Notes: a model not told the origin generated them from the sequence alone. 64,000 nt of DNA from Anaerocolumna sp. (GCA_029256725.1 JAQSXJ010000015.1:62001-126000), one strand, 5' to 3'; positions 24,898 to 38,027 are shown, numbered from the stretch's first letter. Numbers and translations are program-made.

Positions 24898-26406
24898 TTA
24901 TTTATCCAAACTCTTCATCGTAGGGAATAAAAGTACATCCCTAATCGCCGCAGAATCCGTCAGCAACATTACAAGACGGTCAATTCCAATACCAATACCA
25001 CCAGTCGGCGGCATACCATATTCCAATGCCGTCAAGAAATCTTCATCCATGGAATTGGCTTCTTCATCACCGGCAGCCTTTAAAGCTTCCTGAGCCTCAA
25101 AACGTCCTCTCTGATCAATCGGATCATTTAACTCAGAGAATGCATTTGCCATCTCTCTCTTTGTTATAAATAACTCAAATCTCTCAGTAAAGTCAGGTGC
25201 TTCCGGCTTTCTCTTGGCAAGCGGTGAAATCTCTACCGGATGATCCATGATAAAGGTCGGCTGTACCAGATTCTCTTCTACGAACTCTTCGAAGAAAAGA
25301 TTGATGATATCACCTTTCTTATGTCTGTCTTCAAATGCAACATGATGCTCTTTCGCAATTGCTTTTGCCTCTTCCTCTGTTTTTACCTCTGAGAAATCAA
25401 CACCGGAATATTTCTTAACAGCCTCTAACATGGTCATTCTCTCGAAAGGCTTGCTTAAGTCTATAATAACACCATCATAGGAAATCGTAGTTGTGCTGAG
25501 CACATTCTGAGCAACGGTACGGTACAGCTCTTCTGCAAGATCCATCATACCATAGTAATCTGTATAAGCCTGATAGAGCTCTAACAGAGTAAACTCAGGA
25601 TTGTGTCTTACGGATAGACCCTCATTACGGAAAACTCTTCCGATTTCATACACTCTCTCAAGCCCGCCAACAATCAGTCTCTTCAGGTATAACTCTAAGG
25701 AAATACGTAAATGGATGTCTTCATCCAGAGCGTTATGGTGAGTGAAGAAAGGTTTTGCGGCTGCTCCTCCAGCATTAGGAACCAGAACAGGTGTCTCTAC
25801 CTCAATAAAGTTCTTTCCATCCAGATACTTTCTGATTTCTCTGATAATAAGTGAACGTTTAATAAAGGTATCCTTTACTTCCGGATTCACGATCAGGTCA
25901 ACATATCTCTGACGATATCTGACATCGGTATCCTTCAGTCCATGATATTTTTCAGGCAGTATCTGAAGGCTCTTTGTTAAAAGAACAATGCTTGTAACCT
26001 TTACAGAGATCTCTTCTGTATGAGTCTTAAATACTTCACCAGTAATACCAACGATATCACCCATGTCATATTTCTTGAACTCAGCATAAAGTTCTTCTCC
26101 GATTACATCCTTTCTTACATACACCTGGATATTTCCTTTGATATCCTGGATATTGCAAAAGGATGCCTTACCCATAACACGTTTGGACATGATACGTCCT
26201 GCGATGGATACCTCCTTACCTTCCAGGGTTTCAAATTCTGCTTCGATATCCTTAGACTGGTGTGTAACCTGATATTTCATTATCTGAAAAGGATCCTTGC
26301 CATTTTCCTTTAATTCGGAAAGCTTATTCCTTCTAATCTTCAAAAGCTCATTAAGCTCTTGCTCTGTCTGCACCTTTTCCTGCGCCTGTATCTTTTCCTC
26401 AGCCAC
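24898..26406 (-). CDS. lysS: Lysyl-tRNA synthetase, class II
   Basis: The enzyme charges tRNA-Lys with lysine using ATP. The 502-residue length is normal for bacterial LysS. An N-terminal OB-fold anticodon domain (about 60-175, with [15 protein letters not shown]) is followed by the class II core: motif 2 [15 protein letters not shown] near residue 262-276 and motif 3 [12 protein letters not shown] near 475. It lies 40 bp downstream of greA on the same strand, a linkage widely conserved in Firmicutes, and is followed by two hairpin terminators. No T-box leader is visible between the two genes. Confidence 0.97.
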   Translation of the reverse strand: MAEEKIQAQEKVQTEQELNELLKIRRNKLSELKENGKDPFQIMKYQVTHQSKDIEAEFETLEGKEVSIAGRIMSKRVMGKASFCNIQDIKGNIQVYVRKDVIGEELYAEFKKYDMGDIVGITGEVFKTHTEEISVKVTSIVLLTKSLQILPEKYHGLKDTDVRYRQRYVDLIVNPEVKDTFIKRSLIIREIRKYLDGKNFIEVETPVLVPNAGGAAAKPFFTHHNALDEDIHLRISLELYLKRLIVGGLERVYEIGRVFRNEGLSVRHNPEFTLLELYQAYTDYYGMMDLAEELYRTVAQNVLSTTTISYDGVIIDLSKPFERMTMLEAVKKYSGVDFSEVKTEEEAKAIAKEHHVAFEDRHKKGDIINLFFEEFVEENLVQPTFIMDHPVEISPLAKRKPEAPDFTERFELFITKREMANAFSELNDPIDQRGRFEAQEALKAAGDEEANSMDEDFLTALEYGMPPTGGIGIGIDRLVMLLTDSAAIRDVLLFPTMKSLDK

Positions 26407-26446
26407 TTTTCTTCATCCTTTCCTTTTTACATCAGTTGGATCTGCT

Positions 26447-26929
26447 TTAGTTGGACTTCTGTATTTCCAATATCTTGTACTCTAACATACCAGAATGAGT
26501 CTCAACATTAACAATATCCCCAACTCTTGCACCAATCAATGCTCTTCCGACCGGTGATTCATTGGAGATCTTTCCTTTAAGACTATTTGCTTCCGTAGAA
26601 CCTACGATTTTATATTCCATCTCATCATCAAATTCTATATCAAGTATTCTAACTTTACAGCCTATATTAATTACGTCAACCTCAACTTCGTCTTCTACAA
26701 CGACTTCGGCATTTTTCAGGATTTTATCTATCTCTTCAATTCTTGCTTCAATTTCTCTCTGCTCGTCTTTTGCTGCATCATATTCTGCATTTTCGGATAA
26801 ATCACCCTGCTCTCTGGCTTCTTTTATCTTCTGTGCAACCTCTTTACGTTTGTTGACTTTTAAATCCTGTAACTCTTCTTCCAAAAGTCTTAATCCCTCA
26901 TAGGTCAAAATGTTCTTTTTTTCTGCCAT
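26447..26929 (-). CDS. greA: Transcript cleavage factor GreA
   Basis: GreA rescues backtracked RNA polymerase by stimulating transcript cleavage. The 160-residue protein has the N-terminal coiled-coil with the tip acidic pair (LSENAEYDAAKDEQ, about 44-57) and the C-terminal FKBP-like domain (SPVGRALIGARVGD). The start is preceded by CGGAGGAAGGG, and a consensus sigma-A promoter lies 50 bp upstream. It is the first gene of a greA-lysS operon. Confidence 0.97.
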   Translation of the reverse strand: MAEKKNILTYEGLRLLEEELQDLKVNKRKEVAQKIKEAREQGDLSENAEYDAAKDEQREIEARIEEIDKILKNAEVVVEDEVEVDVINIGCKVRILDIEFDDEMEYKIVGSTEANSLKGKISNESPVGRALIGARVGDIVNVETHSGMLEYKILEIQKSN

Positions 26930-26979
26930 ATTTAAACACCCTTCCTCCGTTTCAATCGTATTAACGATACATTCAAAGT

Positions 26980-27008
26980 ATTATAACTTATCACTAGTAT
27001 GTTGTCAA
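26980..27008 (-). promoter_or_regulatory. Consensus sigma-A promoter of greA-lysS
   Basis: A perfect TTGACA (27008-27003) and perfect TATAAT (26985-26980) are separated by 17 bp on the minus strand. The leader then contains a small hairpin ATCGT-TAAT-ACGAT. Confidence 0.88.
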
Positions 27009-27282
27009 TAATTTTGCTGATGACACTTACGGTACTTTATATATTATCATGGTTGAGTCAAAATTATTCCGCAAGTTATGATTAACTTTTTTGTGACTTT
27101 TATACCAAAATTCATATAACTTTTAATTTATAAAATTTGCAGATTTTGTAACAATTCCATATAACATATTACATGAATTCCTTCTTATATAATGATAAAA
27201 TTGGTGCTTTTTACTAGTTTTATCGCATTAAATAAGAGCGGGGAATCATTTATTAAAAATTTGAATAAGTACGAATTAACTC

Positions 27283-27311
27283 TTTACACGACTGTCGAAT
27301 AGTGTTATTCT
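27283..27311 (+). promoter_or_regulatory. Candidate promoter of nifJ
   Basis: TTTACA (27283-27288) and TATTCT (27306-27311) are 17 bp apart, giving a leader of about 180 nt before the ATG at 27499. The rest of the 27.0-27.5 kb spacer is AT-rich with one hairpin GGATTTTCA / TGAAAATCC (near 27333-27363). Confidence 0.5.
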
Positions 27312-27421
27312 CTACTATAGGTATTCCACTGGATTTTCATATTTTCAGGTTTGCTGAAAATCCGTTCATTACCAAATAAAGTTAGTTACATAATTAACAA
27401 TGTTCAGTAATTGAGGCGCAC

Positions 27422-27446
27422 AATGAGGTGACTCATTATTTTTGTT
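27422..27446 (+). promoter_or_regulatory. Possible attenuator hairpin in the nifJ leader
   Basis: The stem AATGAG-GTGA-CTCATT is followed by ATTTTTGTTG, about 55 nt before the nifJ start. It has the form of a short intrinsic terminator inside the leader. The stem is weak, so function is uncertain. Confidence 0.3.
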
Positions 27447-27492
27447 GTATTCTATACTTTCTCGATTACTATGCATTCATCAAGGAGGATAA

Positions 27493-31000
<3,508 letters not shown>

Positions 31001-31061
31001 TCCATAAAGTTTAAGTTTATAAGAAGGATTATTTCCTGCTTAGTTAAGATAATATAAGAAA

Positions 31062-31110
31062 AAATGCGTTGTAACACTGATTTATATCAGTATACAACGC
31101 ATTTTTTTGT
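31062..31110 (+). terminator. Strong rho-independent terminator of nifJ
   Basis: A long stem ATGCGTTGTA / TACAACGCAT with an inner CTGAT / ATCAG pairing is followed by seven T residues, about 65 bp after the stop codon. Confidence 0.9.
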
Positions 31111-31160
31111 TGTATTATATGAGTTGAGTTAATGGGTAACGTAAGTTTTTCTTAAAGGGG

Positions 31161-31378
31161 ACGGCAAATTGGAGAAAACAGAAAAAACTCATGCTTCAAT
31201 TCCAAGGTATAAGAAGTCCTAATTCTCTGAATATTTTATGCTAGACATATTATAAAATAGATAACTCGCTACGCTCAAACAATCTATTTTATAATATAGC
31301 ACAAAATATCCAGAGAAAAGGACTTCTAATACCTTTCCATAGGCGCATTCGTTCTTTCTGTTTTCTCCAATTTTCCTG
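31161..31378. repeat. Long imperfect palindrome (about 215 bp), family member 1
   Basis: The left arm begins AAATTGGAGAAAACAG (31166) and the right arm ends CTGTTTTCTCCAATTTT (31374). Matching inner blocks include AAGGTATAAGAAGTCC / GGACTTCTAATACCTT and TATTATAAAATAGAT / ATCTATTTTATAATA. The short centre reads AACTCGCT-AC-GCTCAAAC (31263-31280). There is no coding capacity. A second palindrome at 57435-57674 has different arms but the same central words, so this is probably a family of hairpin elements. Confidence 0.7.
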
Positions 31379-31541
31379 AAATTAATGGAAATAGGCTTTT
31401 GATGCTTGGTTCGTTATTATGGTTTAGTTAAAGATTCAATAAAGAATGTATAATTTACAAAGGCTATTATTTTATTAAATTGTTCAGTTAATAATTACCT
31501 AAATTTTTATTTTAGAATTCTCAGTAATATAGTATTATCAC

Positions 31542-32468
31542 CTATTTTATAAAAAATCCTGCAAAGAACATAAGAATAGGGATAGTCACGAGAGAAGTTA
31601 CCGTACTTATTGAATAAAGTTCAGATGCATACAGATGATTCTTATTAAAACGCAGTGCAAATAGCATTCCCGTTGCTGCTACGGGACAACCTGCTGCAAT
31701 TACGGTTGTAGTAAGAATCATATTATCTATAGGAAGTTTATGAAATAGTAATACCAGTATGGCTGGTATTACTAGCTGCTTCATTAATACTACCAGGTAA
31801 ATTCTGCCCTTTAACAGCACCTTTTTAAGCTGGGATTGTGCCATGGTTGCACCTGCGATTATCATTGCCAGGGGTGTATTCATTGATGCCACATAGTCCA
31901 TAGAGCGATACAGAACCTCCGGAATCCGGACATTTAATAGGAATAGAACAAGTCCTGCTATAATTGCTATAAAAGTGGGCGATATCAGGGTTTTTAGAAT
32001 TGCTTTCATATCCTTTTTCCCTGTCATTAGCACAACGCCATGCGTCCATATAAGCACATTAAAGACTGTTAAATAAGCAGTCAGGTAAAATACACCTTCG
32101 CTGCCAAATAGGCTGTTGATAAGGGGTATACCAATAAATCCGCAGTTCGAATATATAGCTGAAAACCTCTCCAGTGAAATATCCTGTTTGTTCTTTCCTC
32201 TTATTAATAGTCTGGCTGCTCCCATTGCGACCAGATGGCTGACAAAGGCAAGTACAAAGGATATTTCAAGTCCCAGCAGTAATTCTTTATTAAAATCCCT
32301 CTGATAAGAATTAAATATCAGCAAAGGATTTACGATTAATAGTAAAAAGTCCGATAGTTTTCTATTGGTTTCATGATTAATAATCTTTATCTTATAACAG
32401 AAAAAACCTAATAACATTATCAGAAACATAATTAGTATTTGATTTAGTGCAATGACTGCTAATGTCAT
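31542..32468 (-). CDS. AEC-family (auxin efflux carrier-like) membrane transporter
   Basis: This 308-residue protein has about ten hydrophobic helices in two similar halves and the family features of a conserved Asn-Pro in the first half (LLIVNPLLIFNSY), NCGFIGIPL near residue 108 and AAGCPVAATGM in the second half. AEC carriers in bacteria export or import small organic acids such as malate or malonate; the substrate here cannot be told. It stands alone between the palindromic element and a composite terminator. Confidence 0.85.
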   Translation of the reverse strand: MTLAVIALNQILIMFLIMLLGFFCYKIKIINHETNRKLSDFLLLIVNPLLIFNSYQRDFNKELLLGLEISFVLAFVSHLVAMGAARLLIRGKNKQDISLERFSAIYSNCGFIGIPLINSLFGSEGVFYLTAYLTVFNVLIWTHGVVLMTGKKDMKAILKTLISPTFIAIIAGLVLFLLNVRIPEVLYRSMDYVASMNTPLAMIIAGATMAQSQLKKVLLKGRIYLVVLMKQLVIPAILVLLFHKLPIDNMILTTTVIAAGCPVAATGMLFALRFNKNHLYASELYSISTVTSLVTIPILMFFAGFFIK

Positions 32469-32681
32469 AAATTACCTCTTCTAATGGTGATGATTACACA
32501 CCAAAATATAATATCAAATATAAATTTCACTGTCAATCTCTCCTGTTGATAATAACTTGTCTGCCGGTTGACAAAAACCTGAATGCTCTTATAACTGTTT
32601 TTATGAGAGTATTTATAAGAATCGCTTTATGCACATACAGTAAGCTATAAAGATGACTTTTGGATTATAAAAAGATGTATC

Positions 32682-32784
32682 AAAAAGACCGGTAGATACC
32701 CTTCTGGGTTTGATGTGACCCCCATAAGTTAGACCTAAAAATCTAACTTATGGGGGTCTGTTCATTTATCTAGCGGTCTTTTTT
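32682..32784. terminator. Intrinsic terminator with a perfect 16-bp palindrome nested in its loop
   Basis: The outer stem AAAAAGACCGGTAGAT / ATCTAGCGGTCTTTTTT (32682-32697 and 32768-32784) is an ordinary terminator stem with A- and T-runs. Inside it sits a perfect 16-bp inverted repeat GACCCCCATAAGTTAG (32717-32732 and 32743-32758), which resembles the terminal sequence of IS3-type elements. It separates two minus-strand genes and could end transcription from either side. Confidence 0.65.
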
Positions 32785-32886
32785 ACTATGAATAATAATT
32801 TATTCGTATATTTATTTCATAAATCATGTTAACATTCATAATTCATGCAACATTATAAATCATGCTAACAGCTGTTCTTCTTCATC

Positions 32887-34140
32887 TTACGCACTTAATC
32901 TGTCTTTTACAGTCTCTTTATTCATTAAGATATGTCTGGATTTGTCATAGGATACTCTGCAGTATACAATCACAGGAGATACTTTCTGTATGACTAATCC
33001 GGGAATTCTTTGCCCAAAGGCTACTTCTTCTTCATTTTTCTTAATTGCTCCGGCTCCAGCCATGATAAAGAGAAACAAGGGCATTGTCTGCACCCACATT
33101 AGTGTAACATCTGTTATTCCGTGTATCAATGCTGCACCTGCTACTCCCAAGATCAAAGATGTTATATGGGTATTCTTCTGGTAGAAGCATCTTTTTAAGA
33201 TGTCCAGAATAAACTTACCAAAGGCTGTAAAAAGCACAATGGTACCCAGGATTCCGTAATTAAGCAATGCCTCAAATATTATACTGTGGGAATGCATAAC
33301 CATTTTGCCGGTCTGTAATGTGGAGTATGCATAAGCCATGGTGCCTTTTCCAAGTAAAGGGGCTTCCTGTATAAAGGACAGCGCATCCTTCCATATCTGA
33401 AAACGCATACTGAGGGTCAGACTCGCTTCTGATATTCTTGGTATGATATCGGGATTGATTAACAAAATCATGCCGATACCAACACCTGCCATAGCAACAA
33501 AGGTAATCAGCAGGCGTTTATATTTTAGTACAAATAACATAACTGCAGTTCCTGCTAACACTTCTACCCAGCCGAACATACTCTGGCTTAAATAGATATT
33601 AATTAAGTTCATCGTAACAGCAATCAGGTATATTTTCTTATTTCCCTGACCTGTCAGCAATTTGTAAACGCAAATAAGTATTACAGTAGCTGATATGGTG
33701 GCAAAATAGTTTGGATAGAAGAAAATGCTGCATACTCTCTGATAGCTTAAGTAATCCATAGAGATAAGAGCCTTTTCCACCAAAGCATATACTGTTGAGA
33801 AGCAACTGAAGATACACATAATTGTAAGACTCTTCTCAAAAAGTTCTGCGGTCATTATCCTGAACTGATATATTCCTAGCACTGCTGCAAGTGTAAAGAC
33901 AAACCCTCCCAGTACTCCCATCCAGTTACCGTAAATTAATGAAACTACCTGGAAAAACAACTGGAAATAAATCACACTCTTAAACGCCTTATGTACACTT
34001 AAGGCTTCTCTTGTCTGTTTGTTAATAAGTAAATATAATGCAATCGCAACCAATATAACACCTGATAGCATATAGGGCAGAAAAATAGCCGCTGCTGCTA
34101 TCATTACTAAATTACTGTCTGTCAGTAATTTTTCCGCCAT
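32887..34140 (-). CDS. O-antigen ligase/polymerase-like (Wzy_C) membrane protein
   Basis: This 417-residue protein has about ten to twelve membrane helices and the Wzy_C-type segment MHSHSIIFEALLNYGILGTI (near residue 281), which carries the His and the Glu conserved in O-antigen ligases and related polymerases. Such proteins join or extend surface glycans on a lipid carrier outside the membrane. The residues just upstream (SMRFQIWKDAL and LLGKGTMAYAY) fit the periplasmic loop of the family. No other glycan genes lie nearby, so the substrate is unknown. Upstream of the gene the 260-bp spacer is AT-rich and featureless. Confidence 0.8.
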   Translation of the reverse strand: MAEKLLTDSNLVMIAAAAIFLPYMLSGVILVAIALYLLINKQTREALSVHKAFKSVIYFQLFFQVVSLIYGNWMGVLGGFVFTLAAVLGIYQFRIMTAELFEKSLTIMCIFSCFSTVYALVEKALISMDYLSYQRVCSIFFYPNYFATISATVILICVYKLLTGQGNKKIYLIAVTMNLINIYLSQSMFGWVEVLAGTAVMLFVLKYKRLLITFVAMAGVGIGMILLINPDIIPRISEASLTLSMRFQIWKDALSFIQEAPLLGKGTMAYAYSTLQTGKMVMHSHSIIFEALLNYGILGTIVLFTAFGKFILDILKRCFYQKNTHITSLILGVAGAALIHGITDVTLMWVQTMPLFLFIMAGAGAIKKNEEEVAFGQRIPGLVIQKVSPVIVYCRVSYDKSRHILMNKETVKDRLSA

Positions 34141-34403
34141 CCCGGCAAAATCTCTTTGTTGTAACGCTTTTATAATGAACTCTGTATCTTTTGTTTTTCT
34201 GATAATAACTTTATTCTCTATGATAACCCGCCTCTTTTCTTTTTGACAGCACCTAAATTACATTAGCGCTTCTCACAAACAGAAGACCGAAGTTTCCGTA
34301 ATGAATGTCTATCACGAATAGGCATTTTATCACATATTGATAAAATTATCAATTTGGTATATCCTTAATGTTTTTTACGAATTTATTAATTTTTACATAA
34401 ATT

Positions 34404-35084
34404 TTATGAAGATTTATCATTTAAGCTTGCTTTTGCCAAGTATAACAGAGCATTACAGATGCCAGCTGCAACATTACTGCCGCCTTTTCTGCCTCTGGCT
34501 ACAATATAGTGTATATTAAGATCTTCTATCATTTCCTTGGCTTCTACTACATTGACAAAACCAACAGGAACAGCAATAACAAGAGCAGGCTTAAACTGCT
34601 TCTCAAGAATTAATTCATGGAGGGTAATAAGTGCTGTGGGTGCGTTACCAACTGCAAATATAAGCTCTCCTTTCAGTATCCCCTCTTCTTTTAGACGAAA
34701 AGCCTTCTCCATGCTCGCAGTTGCTCTGGTAACCCCTCTTTTTTGAGCTTCCTCTGCTACGTCCTTATCCGCCATAAAACAATGAATCTCACAGCCAAAG
34801 AGCTCCAGGGCAGCTTTATTAATTCCTGCTTTACCCATGTTGGTATCTGTAATAATTACCGGTTTATCTTTAAGAACTTCCAGTGTATGACCAACAACAC
34901 CTGATGAAAAATTCAGGTTCTCCGCATAATCGAAGTCAGCTGAGGTATGTATTACCCTCTTTATAATTGATATGGTTCCTGGTTCCTTTTCTTCAAAGCC
35001 ACGTTTCTTAAGTTCTCCTTCAATGATTTCAAAACTTCTTTTTTCAATCTCTTCCGGGAGAAGATTTTCTATCTTGTATTTCAT
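34404..35084 (-). CDS. cbiC: Cobalt-precorrin-8 methylmutase
   Basis: CbiC moves the C11 methyl to C12 to give cobyrinate. The 226-residue protein has the family start ENLLPEEIEKRSFEII and the catalytic His in RVIHTSADFDYAENLNFS near residue 47, plus DTNMGKAGI and GNAPTAL motifs. It is the last gene of the long minus-strand cobalamin block, 54 bp after cobO. The length is normal for the family (about 210-225). Confidence 0.95.
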   Translation of the reverse strand: MKYKIENLLPEEIEKRSFEIIEGELKKRGFEEKEPGTISIIKRVIHTSADFDYAENLNFSSGVVGHTLEVLKDKPVIITDTNMGKAGINKAALELFGCEIHCFMADKDVAEEAQKRGVTRATASMEKAFRLKEEGILKGELIFAVGNAPTALITLHELILEKQFKPALVIAVPVGFVNVVEAKEMIEDLNIHYIVARGRKGGSNVAAGICNALLYLAKASLNDKSS

Positions 35085-35138
35085 TATTCCTCGCCTTCCG
35101 CCGTTCTTAACGGCCCTTTAAAAGATATTTTACTTGTA

Positions 35139-35666
35139 CTAAAATTCAATACCTTTTCTTGCTCCTATATTCTGGTCAAAGGGGTGCTTCATTTTCTTAA
35201 TTTCTGAAACATAATCTGCATGTTCAAGAAAAAGCGGCGCTGGGTCCCTTCCAGTCAGAACAAGCTCTAATTTATCAGGTTTTTCCCTTATAAGAGTATC
35301 AATTATATTTCTATCCAATAGATTATAGTGGTAAGCTGCACATACTTCATCCAGCACCAGTAAGTCACAATCTTCTTCATAGACATATTGTAAGGCAGTC
35401 TTAAGATTTCTGTTATGAAGTTTCGTTATCTGCAGCTTATCCTCTTCTGACATACGCTTATAGAACCCGTAATCCACATCATTTCTTATTACAGTTACAT
35501 TCTTAAGGTCTCTTAAAATATCTATCTCACCGGAGTCTCTTGCCTTAAGAAATTGAAAAAATACGACCTTTAACCCACTGCCTGCAGCCCTAACTGCTAA
35601 ACCTGCAGCGGCTGTCGTCTTACCTTTACCGTCACCACAATATACATGTATCAATCCTTTATTCAT
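35139..35666 (-). CDS. cobO: Cob(I)yrinic acid a,c-diamide adenosyltransferase, CobO/BtuR type
   Basis: This enzyme adds the upper 5'-deoxyadenosyl ligand to the corrin. The P-loop GDGKGKTTAA lies near residue 10 and the family motif LDEVCAAYHY is present. I place the start at ATG 35666 (MNKGLIHVYCGDGKG), which has GTGGGAG six nucleotides upstream. The frame is open back to 35744, but those 26 extra codons are translated tandem-repeat DNA. The start therefore sits on the last copy of an 85-bp repeat, which supplies its ribosome-binding site. Confidence 0.93.
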   Translation of the reverse strand: MNKGLIHVYCGDGKGKTTAAAGLAVRAAGSGLKVVFFQFLKARDSGEIDILRDLKNVTVIRNDVDYGFYKRMSEEDKLQITKLHNRNLKTALQYVYEEDCDLLVLDEVCAAYHYNLLDRNIIDTLIREKPDKLELVLTGRDPAPLFLEHADYVSEIKKMKHPFDQNIGARKGIEF

Positions 35667-36000
35667 ACTTTCTCCCACTGCATACCACATCTGCTTGCAG
35701 ATATGGCACTTCCACAAATCAGGATGTGAATTATGCTTTTTCATAATTCACACTTGCTCCCATTGCATACCGCATTTATTTGTAGATGTGGCACTTCCAC
35801 AAATCAGGATGTGAATTATGCTTTTTCATAATTCACACTTGCTCCCATTGAATACCGCATTTATTTGTAGATGTGGCACTTCCACAAATCAGGATGTGAA
35901 TTATGTTTTTTCATAATTCACACTTGCTCCCATTGCATACCGCATCTGTTTGTAGATGTGGCACTGCCACAAATCAGGATGTGAATTAAGTTTTCAATAA
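35650..36000 (-). repeat. Tandem array of four 85-bp units upstream of cobO
   Basis: The word CTTGCTCC or a close variant recurs at 35668, 35753, 35838 and 35923, exactly 85 bp apart. Each unit on the minus strand contains ATGGGAG, a few bases, an ATG and then an AATTCACA arm that pairs with TGTGAATT, plus a GTGG/CCAC hairpin. Every unit thus repeats a ribosome-binding site and start codon. There are no unique spacers, so it is not CRISPR. A fifth, diverged copy lies at 41030-41095. Confidence 0.9.
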
Positions 36001-36097
36001 TTCACATTAATCGCCATTAGCAACTTTGCACGCTCCAATCAACAGTTGAAATTGCTTTCTTAATTAATACACTAACTCCCATTTACATGGTTATATA

Positions 36098-37618
36098 TTA
36101 ATTTGCACTTTCATTCATAATATTATAAATCATTTCCATATCTATATTCTCTCTAACTGTATCCGCAAGAAGATTGTATTGACTTTCTTTGTAAGCATTA
36201 AAGTCAAGAGGTTCAATCCCTTCATAGGTAAGACCCTTTCTTTTAAGAAGCAGCTTCATTAGTCTTTCACAGAAGTTCCCCTGATCAAAGATGCCATGGA
36301 CATAAGTACCAAATACATTCCCTTTGGCAAATCCCTCTTCCTTACCCTCGGATTTTTCTGTGATAGGAGTAACCTCAGAAAAGCTTCCTTCTGCTATATC
36401 TGAAAGTATACTTGAGCGTCCCATATGTATCTCATATCCTTCGAAATCTGCACCACTAAGCTCTGTAAGTTCACCTTGTAAAGGATTTATACGGCCCTGT
36501 ACTCTGGTTCGCACTTTCTCTTTTTCATATATTGTCTCCAGGGGCAACAGGCCAAGGCCTCTTAAATCGCCTCCCCCTTCAATATTATCAGGGTCTTTTA
36601 ACACTTCCCCCAACATCTGGAAACCGCCGCAAATTCCCATAATAATTACACCCTTCTGAGCCAGTTTCTTAATAGCTGCTTCTATTCCGTTCTGTCTCAT
36701 CCAAAGCAAATCATTTAAGGTGTTTTTGGTACCGGGTATTATTATAATATCTGCATTCTCAAGATCACCTGCTCCCGTTGCATATACCAGCGATAGATAA
36801 TCCAGAGATTCCAATATACTATAATCAGAAAAGTTGGAGATTCGGGGAAGCTTAACAACTGCTGCCTTCAACTGACTTACCTTTCCTTTATCCTGAAAAC
36901 GTTCTGTAAGGCTGTCTTCATCATCCAGGTTAAGATACACATAAGGAATGACACCTGCAGTAGGACGTTTTATCAAATCGTCCAACATGGTCAGACCTGG
37001 TTTTAGAATTTCTTTATCTCCTCGGAATTTATTGATTATAACTCCCTTGACCAGTTCTTTTTCTTCTTCCTCTAACAGCATCATGGTCCCTGCCAATTGG
37101 GCAAATACTCCTCCCCTATCGATATCACCTACCAGTAATACCGGAGCACGAAGTTCTTTCGCCAGTCCCATGTTAACGATATCATTCTGTTTCAGATTAA
37201 TTTCAGCAGGACTTCCGGCACCCTCAATAACAATATAGTCATAATCTTTTTCAAGCTCCTGAAAAGCTTCCATAATAACCGGCATCAGAGATCTCTTATA
37301 TTTGAAATATTCCACTGCTTTCATGTTACCAATTACTTCCCCTCGTACAATAACCTGGGAGCCTACATCGGTAGTAGGTTTTAAAAGTATTGGGTTCATG
37401 AGCACGTTGGGTTCAACCATAGCTGCTTCTGCCTGAACCACCTGAGCCCTTCCCATTTCAAGCCCTTCCTTTGTTATAAAGGAGTTTAAGGCCATATTCT
37501 GTGACTTAAAGGGTGCAACCCTATATCCGTCCTGGCGTAGGATTCTGCATAATCCAGCTGTTAAAAGGCTCTTACCTACCCCGGACATAGTTCCTTGTAT
37601 CATAATTTTCTTTGCCAT
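36098..37618 (-). CDS. cbiP: Cobyric acid synthase
   Basis: CbiP/CobQ amidates side chains b, d, e and g of adenosyl-cobyrinate diamide with glutamine and ATP. The 506-residue protein has the N-terminal dethiobiotin-synthase-like P-loop (GTMSGVGKSLLTAG) and a C-terminal class I glutamine amidotransferase-like domain with the nucleophile Cys in IIMGICGGFQMLG near residue 330 and the late His in YVHGIFD. The length is standard (about 490-510). It lies between the cobO repeat array and the CobD-like aminotransferase. Confidence 0.96.
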   Translation of the reverse strand: MAKKIMIQGTMSGVGKSLLTAGLCRILRQDGYRVAPFKSQNMALNSFITKEGLEMGRAQVVQAEAAMVEPNVLMNPILLKPTTDVGSQVIVRGEVIGNMKAVEYFKYKRSLMPVIMEAFQELEKDYDYIVIEGAGSPAEINLKQNDIVNMGLAKELRAPVLLVGDIDRGGVFAQLAGTMMLLEEEEKELVKGVIINKFRGDKEILKPGLTMLDDLIKRPTAGVIPYVYLNLDDEDSLTERFQDKGKVSQLKAAVVKLPRISNFSDYSILESLDYLSLVYATGAGDLENADIIIIPGTKNTLNDLLWMRQNGIEAAIKKLAQKGVIIMGICGGFQMLGEVLKDPDNIEGGGDLRGLGLLPLETIYEKEKVRTRVQGRINPLQGELTELSGADFEGYEIHMGRSSILSDIAEGSFSEVTPITEKSEGKEEGFAKGNVFGTYVHGIFDQGNFCERLMKLLLKRKGLTYEGIEPLDFNAYKESQYNLLADTVRENIDMEMIYNIMNESAN

Positions 37619-37832
37619 AAAGACCTCTTTTCTGAATTCAATCTTTGACTTAATAGTCGAAATCCGTAGTTGCAGAAGTACTTTTATTTATTAAATAATT
37701 TCTTTTTATTAGTAAGCAATTAGTAAGAATTTCTTCATTTATTATTAAAAACTTCCTATTATAATGTAACTTTTATTATACTAAATCTTAAGCTTTGTAG
37801 TTCCATTCTTAATATTTATATTCTATTCTTTC

Positions 37833-38027
37833 TATTATTGCTCTTCTTTCCTTACTATCATTGCTCTTCTATTCTTCTATTCTTGCTATCTTTGCTCTTC
37901 TATTCTTACTATCTTTGCTCTTCCACTCTTACTATCTTTGCTTTTCTATTCTTACTATCTTTGCTCTTCTATTCGTACTATCTTTGTTCTTCTTTTCTTA
38001 CTATCATTGCTCTTCTATTCTGTTTAT
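37833..38027. repeat. 23-bp tandem array, strand-biased pyrimidine tract
   Basis: About eight degenerate units with a 23-bp period, each built on TATCTTTGCTCTTCTATTC plus four bases, fill the space between the CobD-like gene and cbiP. The plus strand is nearly all pyrimidine (purines on the transcribed mRNA). Open frames through it encode only low-complexity hydrophobic repeats and are not genes. Confidence 0.85.

Noticed and set aside
26562-26903. 113-codon plus-strand frame opposite greA
   Set aside because: Its Ser/Ile-rich composition is typical of an antisense frame; greA is certain.
35650-36000. Possible CRISPR array at the 85-bp repeats
   Set aside because: Units are contiguous, with no unique spacers and no cas genes; each contains coding-start signals instead.
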